A stretch of DNA of 64,000 nt from NCBI RefSeq assembly GCF_018613155.1, contig NZ_JAGGQU010000023.1:55460-119459 (forward strand), written 5' to 3'. A program made the translations under genes and the position numbers. The notes below the pieces were generated by a model. The model was not told the DNA's origin, made no database searches, and saw only the letters and a program-made list of their open reading frames with translations. Positions 60,309 through 64,000 of this stretch are shown here, piece after piece (within the stretch, counting starts at the first letter, position 1; the number at the start of each line of letters is the position of its first letter). This stretch comes from Bacillus sp. ISL-55 (lineage in GTDB: Bacteria > Bacillota > Bacilli > Bacillales > Cytobacillaceae).

Positions 60309-60884
60309 TTAAAAGTCGCGTGTGTTATCAAAACGAGTGTTGGCAGGGTTGTCCGAAGTAAGCGGTGCGTCAACTGGGTTGCGAGTCCTTGTGCCATCTA
60401 ACGCATCAACAGCTGTAGCATCGTTATTCAAGCCAACTCTGTTTTCGTCGCGCTCGACAACAACTAGAATCTTGCCTTCTTTTACATAGCCTTCGTAGCG
60501 TTCAGCTTCATCTTCCGGAATACCCATTCCAATCAGTGCCCCAGCTAAACCGCCAGCACCTGCGCCTACTGCCGCGCCAGTAAGTGTCGCAGCAATTGGG
60601 CCTGCAGCGACGATTGGTCCAATTCCAGGAATCGCCAGTGCGCCGATGCCTGCCAATAATCCAGTAAGGCCGCCTAATACGCCGCCTGTTGCCGCACCTG
60701 CAGCCAGACCTTCCTCAGTCTTTGTACCGGTAGCTTCGTTAACATCGTGAACCTCATCTTCGTTTTTGCTGATAACCGAAATATCATCGGTTGCGTATCC
60801 CTGTCTTTTCAGGTCCTCAACAGCCTGGATTGCGTCTTGCTCATTATCATATACTCCAACAAGATGTTTTTCATGTTCAAACAT
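60309..60884 (-). CDS. General stress protein, YflT domain (GSP17M-like)
   Basis: The 191-residue protein begins with a YflT domain (VGVYDNEQDAIQAVEDLKRQGY...ISVISKN), followed by a Gly/Ala-rich hydrophobic region (residues 60-120) that may insert in the membrane, and an acidic tail. A near-exact sigma-B promoter precedes it, matching the known general stress control of this family. Confidence 0.88.
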   Translation of the reverse strand: MFEHEKHLVGVYDNEQDAIQAVEDLKRQGYATDDISVISKNEDEVHDVNEATGTKTEEGLAAGAATGGVLGGLTGLLAGIGALAIPGIGPIVAAGPIAATLTGAAVGAGAGGLAGALIGMGIPEDEAERYEGYVKEGKILVVVERDENRVGLNNDATAVDALDGTRTRNPVDAPLTSDNPANTRFDNTRDF

Positions 60885-60921
60885 AATAAAAGCCTCCTTT
60901 GGACGAGTAGTCTCTTTAAAA

Positions 60922-60946
60922 ATACCCGCTTACAGGAGATGTAAAC
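60922..60946 (-). promoter_or_regulatory. Sigma-B promoter of the YflT-type gene
   Basis: The minus strand reads GTTTAC, 13 nt, GGGTAT, one mismatch from the sigma-B consensus. AAAGGAGG and the ATG follow within 40 nt. Confidence 0.8.
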
Positions 60947-61029
60947 ATTATGTCGAAGAATTACTGGCCATTGTGATAAACAGATGCAGTCTTTTTCAAA
61001 ACAGAGAAGGCTTCAGTCTTGTCTCCACA

Positions 61030-62172
61030 TTATTTCCCTGCTGCAGCCAGTGCAGCTTCAAATTGCTCGATAATGTCATCGGCATTTTCGATTCCAACTG
61101 AAATCCTGACTAATCGATACGTGATGCCAAGCTCCGCCTGAGCCTCTGGCGGCAGTGCACGATGGGAGGTTTTCAGCGGATGGGAGACTGTCGTTTCGAC
61201 TCCCGCAAGTGTTGGCACAATTTTTATCCATCCAAGCGACTTGAAAAATTGGTCCGTATCCACGTGTTCTGCCAGTTCAATCGTGACGATCGCACCGAAG
61301 CCTTTTTCACCTTCAGCAAATGGGTAATATACCTTTGCGACATTCTGGTGTTCATTCAGACTGTCAGCCAGCAACCTTGCATTTTTTGATTGGGCCTTCA
61401 TTCTTAATGCCAGTGTCTTCAATCCCCTGCAAGTCAGCCACGCTTCAAATGGACTAAGGTTCGCACCCAGATTCACGATTCTAGCCCGCGCTTCAGCAAT
61501 CAGTTCCTTCTTACCAACAACGACACCTGAAGTGACATCACTATGTCCGCCGATGTATTTCGTCGCGCTGTGGACGACCAGGTCGGCACCGAGTAAAAAC
61601 GGACGGACATGGAGCGGAGTAGCGAATGTGTTATCCACCAAAACGGTGAGGTTTCTTTTTTTCGCCAGCGCGATGACTTCCTCTAGCTTTTCAACACGTA
61701 GAAGCGGATTCGTGATGGACTCCGTGTAAAGAAGCTTCGTATTGTGTTTGATTGTCTCTTCGACTTTATCCAGGTCAGAAAACGAAACAAATGTCGTTTC
61801 GATTCCAAAGCGTTCAAGCTCAGCCTTCAGCATATGGAAACTCCCGCCATATACATCGTCGGCTGCAACGATATGATCGCCATTTTTCACGACTGCCAGT
61901 ACCCCGGCTAAAATGGCAGCCAGACCAGAGGAGGCCGCTACACCGTCTTCTGCGTGTTCAAGTGCCGCTACGAATTGACCGAGTTCATCCGTATTCGGGT
62001 TCCCAACCCTTGAATATAAATAGTTTCCCTCTCCCTGATAGAAGCCCTCAAGCTCATCAAGATCATTAAATGTAAAAGCAGACGTCTGATAAATCGGTGT
62101 CGCCTTGCTTTTAATTCCCTTTTGCTTGCTATGTATTGAATGAAGTACTTCTGTTTCAAAATTTTTTGTCAT
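61030..62172 (-). CDS. Trans-sulfuration PLP enzyme (cystathionine/methionine gamma-lyase type)
   Basis: The 380-residue protein has the Cys/Met-metabolism PLP pattern: YSRVGNPNTDELG, ASSGLAAI, and the Schiff-base Lys in SATKYIGGHSD. It breaks or forms C-S bonds in homocysteine, cystathionine or methionine. The closest guess is MccB-like cystathionine gamma-lyase. An S-box (SAM) riboswitch precedes it, so it is repressed when S-adenosylmethionine is plentiful, which favours a role in methionine supply or recycling. Confidence 0.88.
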   Translation of the reverse strand: MTKNFETEVLHSIHSKQKGIKSKATPIYQTSAFTFNDLDELEGFYQGEGNYLYSRVGNPNTDELGQFVAALEHAEDGVAASSGLAAILAGVLAVVKNGDHIVAADDVYGGSFHMLKAELERFGIETTFVSFSDLDKVEETIKHNTKLLYTESITNPLLRVEKLEEVIALAKKRNLTVLVDNTFATPLHVRPFLLGADLVVHSATKYIGGHSDVTSGVVVGKKELIAEARARIVNLGANLSPFEAWLTCRGLKTLALRMKAQSKNARLLADSLNEHQNVAKVYYPFAEGEKGFGAIVTIELAEHVDTDQFFKSLGWIKIVPTLAGVETTVSHPLKTSHRALPPEAQAELGITYRLVRISVGIENADDIIEQFEAALAAAGK

Positions 62173-62196
62173 TTTGTCACCTGCTTTTAATATATT

Positions 62197-62335
62197 AAAA
62201 ACCTCTCCACATCAGGAGAGGTTTCTGTCCGCATAGCCTCTCTTATCTTCAAGTCTAAAATCTTCAGGACTTAGCACCTTAAATGAAGGCTGCCGGGCTT
62301 CAAAGGGCCTGTCCCTCCGCCGCTCTGGATAAGAG
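62197..62335 (-). promoter_or_regulatory. SAM-I (S-box) riboswitch with terminator
   Basis: On the minus strand CTCTTATCCAGAG...GGAGGGACAGGCCC...GAAGCCCGGCAGCC...AAGGTGCTAAGTCC...GATAAGAG matches the S-box aptamer in order, closing with the CTCTTATC/GATAAGAG P1 stem. AACCTCTCC...GGAGAGGTTTTT at 62197-62224 is the downstream terminator. Confidence 0.95.
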
Positions 62336-62492
62336 TTATTTCGGTTTTGAAAATAGTTTTTTAATAGGTGCAGTATATCAATTTTTCCATGATATCGTCA
62401 ATGAACTATTCGTTAATTAACTGTCCAAGTTCCTGTATGTCAATCTTCAGGATCGCAGGCTTCTCTTCAATGACAGTTCGCACACCGGGAAC

Positions 62493-63653
62493 TCAATCTT
62501 CCGGATCACTGTCAAGTAAGTCCCATGGCGTAATGACGCCGATCGGCTTTCCATGGCGGTCCCCCGTCTCCGTAATGATGACCGCCTGCAGCTTCTTCCC
62601 TCTTGTATGGTAGCGTTCAAACAATTCTTCAATATGATACAGAGACGCTTCCTCATCAACAAAGGTCACAAAGTAATTTTTCCCCTTCGTTAACAGCTCT
62701 TTAACACGAACATCCTCGAAATGGACCACACTGTCGGAAAAATGCTTCGCCATCCACTGGATGATCTCCGTTGAAGTCAGTAAGGCAACATACTTATCAT
62801 CCTTGTCATAGACTGGGAATCTTGTAAAATCAAACTTATTGATCACCTTTAGAACATCTTTAAGATAGGCATCCTCATAATAGTAAAACACCGGGCTGGT
62901 CGCGATTGACAATGCCGTCTGCGGCTTCTCAAACTCCCTGCATATCTCCTCAATTCGTTCGACCACCTCAATGTGAGGCTCAGCAATATAATAATCCGCA
63001 TTTACACGCTCATGGACAATCGCATTCCGAAGCTTCGCAAACTGGTGCAGCTCACTTTTATACTTACGCACCAATGAATGGTTTTTATAGCCGGAGTACA
63101 GCAGCTCGACAAACGCATCGCTGTCCGTTCCCTTCACCATATCCTTCAGCGCTTTGTGAATCCTGTTAAAAGCTGTCTCGAATTTTCCGGATTGCTCCTT
63201 ATGCTTAACGTCGTGGTCTTCTGAATTTTTAGAGCTTGAATGAGGATTTTGATTTGATGAATTCTTGCCGCCTTCATTTTTGCGATTTTTCCCATTTCCG
63301 TTTTTGGATTGGCTGGAAGCTGGTTGGTCATTCCCGTTGCCGTTTTTGGATGAGTTCCCATTGCCATTGCTGGGCTGTTGAGAAGATGACTTGCTTTTAT
63401 CGCTATTGGAATGAATATTACCTTTTTCTTTTTTTGATGGATTGGATGGCTTCCCATTTCCGCTTCCCTTATTGCCATCCTGCTTTTGATTATTTTCATC
63501 AACCCGCTTCAATCTGTTTTCCTCAATCTCCTGCGGCTTAGGATTAGTTCTCATATATGACTTTCTTTTATTGTTTCCAGTCTGAGGATTCTTCTTGTTT
63601 TTTGATCCAGACTGATTATGGGATTTATGTTTCACTTGAGTATTATTAGCCAA
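62493..63653 (-). CDS. CBS-domain protein with HEPN-like segment and long disordered N-terminus
   Basis: The 386-residue protein starts with about 155 residues of Asn/Lys/Ser/Gly-rich low-complexity sequence. A helical segment (about 155-240) follows with KLRNAIVHERVN, which fits the R-x4-H signature of HEPN domains. The C-terminal part (about 245-386) has two CBS motifs (FPVYDKDDKYVALLTSTEI, GVITPWDLL) that bind adenosyl nucleotides. The role is unknown. It faces the riboswitch-controlled gene on the same strand. Confidence 0.75.
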   Translation of the reverse strand: MANNTQVKHKSHNQSGSKNKKNPQTGNNKRKSYMRTNPKPQEIEENRLKRVDENNQKQDGNKGSGNGKPSNPSKKEKGNIHSNSDKSKSSSQQPSNGNGNSSKNGNGNDQPASSQSKNGNGKNRKNEGGKNSSNQNPHSSSKNSEDHDVKHKEQSGKFETAFNRIHKALKDMVKGTDSDAFVELLYSGYKNHSLVRKYKSELHQFAKLRNAIVHERVNADYYIAEPHIEVVERIEEICREFEKPQTALSIATSPVFYYYEDAYLKDVLKVINKFDFTRFPVYDKDDKYVALLTSTEIIQWMAKHFSDSVVHFEDVRVKELLTKGKNYFVTFVDEEASLYHIEELFERYHTRGKKLQAVIITETGDRHGKPIGVITPWDLLDSDPED

Positions 63654-63834
63654 AATAGCCCCTCCGTCATTTCAATTAACTTCCCCTTCTCAATACCCCA
63701 TTTTATGGTTTTACTAATCATGGATATATAATGTAAAAATACCAGATAAACATTAAAGTTTGATACAATAATTATAGTACATACATTACTAATTCAAAGA
63801 AGTTATTTTAATAGAAAAGGGTTGGATATTCAGT

Positions 63835-64000
63835 GGCAGCAACGAAGAAAAAAAGAGTGATCAAAGAGGTTACACAGCTTGTGACGATAACGATCGGAGC
63901 AATTATCGCGGCATTCGGGCTTGATATGTTCCTGGTTCCTAACGCAATCCTTGACGGCGGGGTCATCGGGCTTTCGATTATCGCAGCAGAACTGACAAAC
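63835..64000 (+). CDS. YitT-family membrane protein, N-terminal part (cut by window end)
   Basis: A GTG start after AAAAGGG opens a frame that begins with a basic lead (AATKKKRVIKEV), then a membrane segment and the YitT/DUF2179-type FLVPNAILDGGVIGLSII pattern. Only 55 residues are visible. The function of the family is unknown. Confidence 0.75.

Overview
This window reads as a chromosome segment of a low-GC Gram-positive, spore-forming Bacillaceae. Markers are sinR/sinI-like regulators, a YkvU/SpoVB-like flippase, ComFB, the lia envelope-stress operon, sigma-B- and sigma-D-type promoters, GGAGG ribosome sites and an S-box riboswitch. A catalytic molybdoenzyme operon in the order B-C-A-chaperone resembles the srdBCA selenate reductase operon described in Bacillus (Mesobacillus) selenatarsenatis. 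That makes a Mesobacillus-like host plausible, but this is inference.

Layout. 1-730: small ORFs, one with its ribosome site inside a perfect hairpin. 739-6955 (minus): tatA, srdB-, srdC- and srdA-like genes and a TorD-type chaperone, behind an exact -24/-12 sigma-54 promoter with repeated upstream motifs. 7266-8252: NERD-domain protein. 8492-13015 (minus): periplasmic binding protein, sensor kinase and NtrC-type sigma-54 activator, the obvious candidate to fire that promoter. 13.3-18.3 kb: gnd, RpiR, map, PfpI/DJ-1, comFB, treR. 18.5-20.3 kb: two SinR-like repressors, a very short sinI and SinR-type operators. 20.6-24.9 kb: a NosL-like lipoprotein and nosD-L-Y-F without nosZ. 25-30.4 kb: MFS pump, motAB, a chemoreceptor, DUF1992. 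30.5-35.8 kb: SSS symporter, small membrane protein, cydAB with an Fnr-type box. 35.9-36.5 kb: a peroxiredoxin whose peroxidatic cysteine codon is TGA followed by a SECIS-like hairpin. 36.6-49.7 kb: YbjQ, NUDIX-GNAT fusion, topB, MFS, ampS, acylphosphatase, mscL, yetJ-like, CorA and small proteins. 49.7-53.6 kb: flippase and an ABC-F protein behind a leader peptide and attenuator. 54-58 kb: liaIHFSR. 58-64 kb: LysM-CAP protein, a Cys-rich protein, YflT-type stress protein, an S-box-controlled trans-sulfuration enzyme, a HEPN-like/CBS protein and a truncated YitT gene.

How parts may work together. The binding protein, kinase and sigma-54 activator form a co-transcribed sensor that could switch on the Tat-exported molybdoenzyme respiratory complex; TatA and the TorD-like chaperone would serve its export and maturation. 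CydAB, NosDLYF and this reductase give a flexible respiratory profile. The putative selenoprotein peroxiredoxin and a selenate-reductase-like operon lie about 30 kb apart; a shared selenium theme is tempting but unproven.

Intergenic DNA is unusual. There are three clear and one degraded array of about 20-bp repeats, all in the same orientation relative to the upstream gene and most ending in a hairpin. Two unrelated arrays share an exact 52-bp period, each unit carrying an inverted repeat. A dispersed GC-rich element occurs four times.
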